A stretch of 5,381 bases of DNA. Origin: Gammaproteobacteria bacterium. Its GTDB lineage: Bacteria > Pseudomonadota > Gammaproteobacteria > Eutrophobiales > Eutrophobiaceae. A program made the translations under genes and the position numbers. Below the pieces are notes generated by a model, which saw only the letters and a list, made by a program, of their open reading frames with translations, ran no database searches and was not told the origin of the DNA. This document shows, piece by piece, positions 5,122 to 5,381 of the stretch (position 1 is its first letter; every line of letters starts with the position of its first letter). The stretch covers positions 1 through 5,381 of the forward strand of contig JABHFC010000111.1 of the NCBI GenBank assembly GCA_018676275.1, given 5' to 3'.

Positions 5122-5381
5122 ATGAAAGCACCCGCTAAAAGAATGTTAAGCCAGGCCAGCAAGAGCTTTGGCATGTATGAAGCTGCAGCAAAACTTGCAG
5201 GCAATGACCCAAGCGCAGATATTATCCACCTCGAAGTTGGGCGCCCCTCTTTTGATACGCCTCTTCACATTAAAGAGGCGGCAAAAACTGCTCTCGATAA
5301 TGGCATCGTCCATTATGGTGAATTGAATGGTAATTCTGTTTTACGAGAAGCCCTTGCAGCCCGTTACCGTGAAAATAACAA
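5122..5381 (+). CDS. Class I/II PLP-dependent aminotransferase, N-terminal part only
   Basis: The first 86 codons run open to the window edge. The segment IIHLEVGRPSFDTPLHIKEA (34-53) carries the G-x-P-x-F-x-T-P signature of fold-type I class I/II aminotransferases. HYGELNGNSVLREALAARY (64-82) matches the following Y-x-x-x-x-G-x-x-x-L-R-x-A-x-A element that precedes the substrate-binding loop. The PLP lysine and the rest of the large domain are beyond the window, so the substrate (aspartate, aromatic, alanine or other) cannot be told. The start is ATG 5122, as an in-frame TAA lies at 5104; the Shine-Dalgarno is poor (a weak CGGA about 10 bases upstream). Met8 (5143) is an alternative start. 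The long, palindrome-bearing upstream region suggests its own regulated transcription rather than read-through from the regulator gene. A link to hydantoinase chemistry, for instance taking an amino acid product, is plausible but unproven. Confidence 0.85.
   Translation, partial: MKAPAKRMLSQASKSFGMYEAAAKLAGNDPSADIIHLEVGRPSFDTPLHIKEAAKTALDNGIVHYGELNGNSVLREALAARYRENN

Overview
The window reads as ordinary chromosomal DNA of a heterotrophic proteobacterium, most likely a gammaproteobacterium. This rests on protein style, base composition judged by eye (moderately AT-rich, AT-rich spacers) and Shine-Dalgarno use; nothing here fixes the genus. It holds no RNA gene, insertion sequence, CRISPR array or phage gene that I can see.

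Layout. On the minus strand, from about 3274 down to the left edge, lies an ATP-dependent hydantoinase/oxoprolinase-type gene pair: hyuA (complete), then hyuB (3' end cut off by the window). One base separates them, and the hyuB ribosome binding site lies inside the end of hyuA. A spacer of about 130 bp with back-to-back promoter-like elements and short repeats (about 3275-3408) separates them from a plus-strand pair. That pair is a 248-residue Asp/Glu/hydantoin racemase-fold protein (3409-4155) and a MarR-type winged-helix regulator resembling the COG5631 group (4226-4795). A non-coding stretch of about 326 bp follows (4796-5121), with a Fur-box-like or terminator-like inverted repeat and a perfect 21-bp palindrome. 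The start of a class I/II PLP-dependent aminotransferase (5122 to the right edge) comes last.

How the parts fit. HyuA/HyuB enzymes use ATP to activate cyclic amides or imides (hydantoins, 5-oxoproline, lactams) or to carboxylate ketones. A racemase-fold partner next to them suggests a small catabolic module for a cyclic nitrogen compound, transcribed divergently and probably controlled by the adjacent MarR-type protein. The substrate cannot be read from the sequence. The most notable point is that the racemase-like protein has Thr80 and Ser188 where hydantoin and Asp/Glu racemases carry their two catalytic cysteines, so it is probably not a conventional two-base racemase. The aminotransferase has its own long, palindrome-bearing upstream region and may be a separate transcription unit.

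I see no clearly new defence or mobile system. The interest lies in the unassigned catabolic divergon and its operators.
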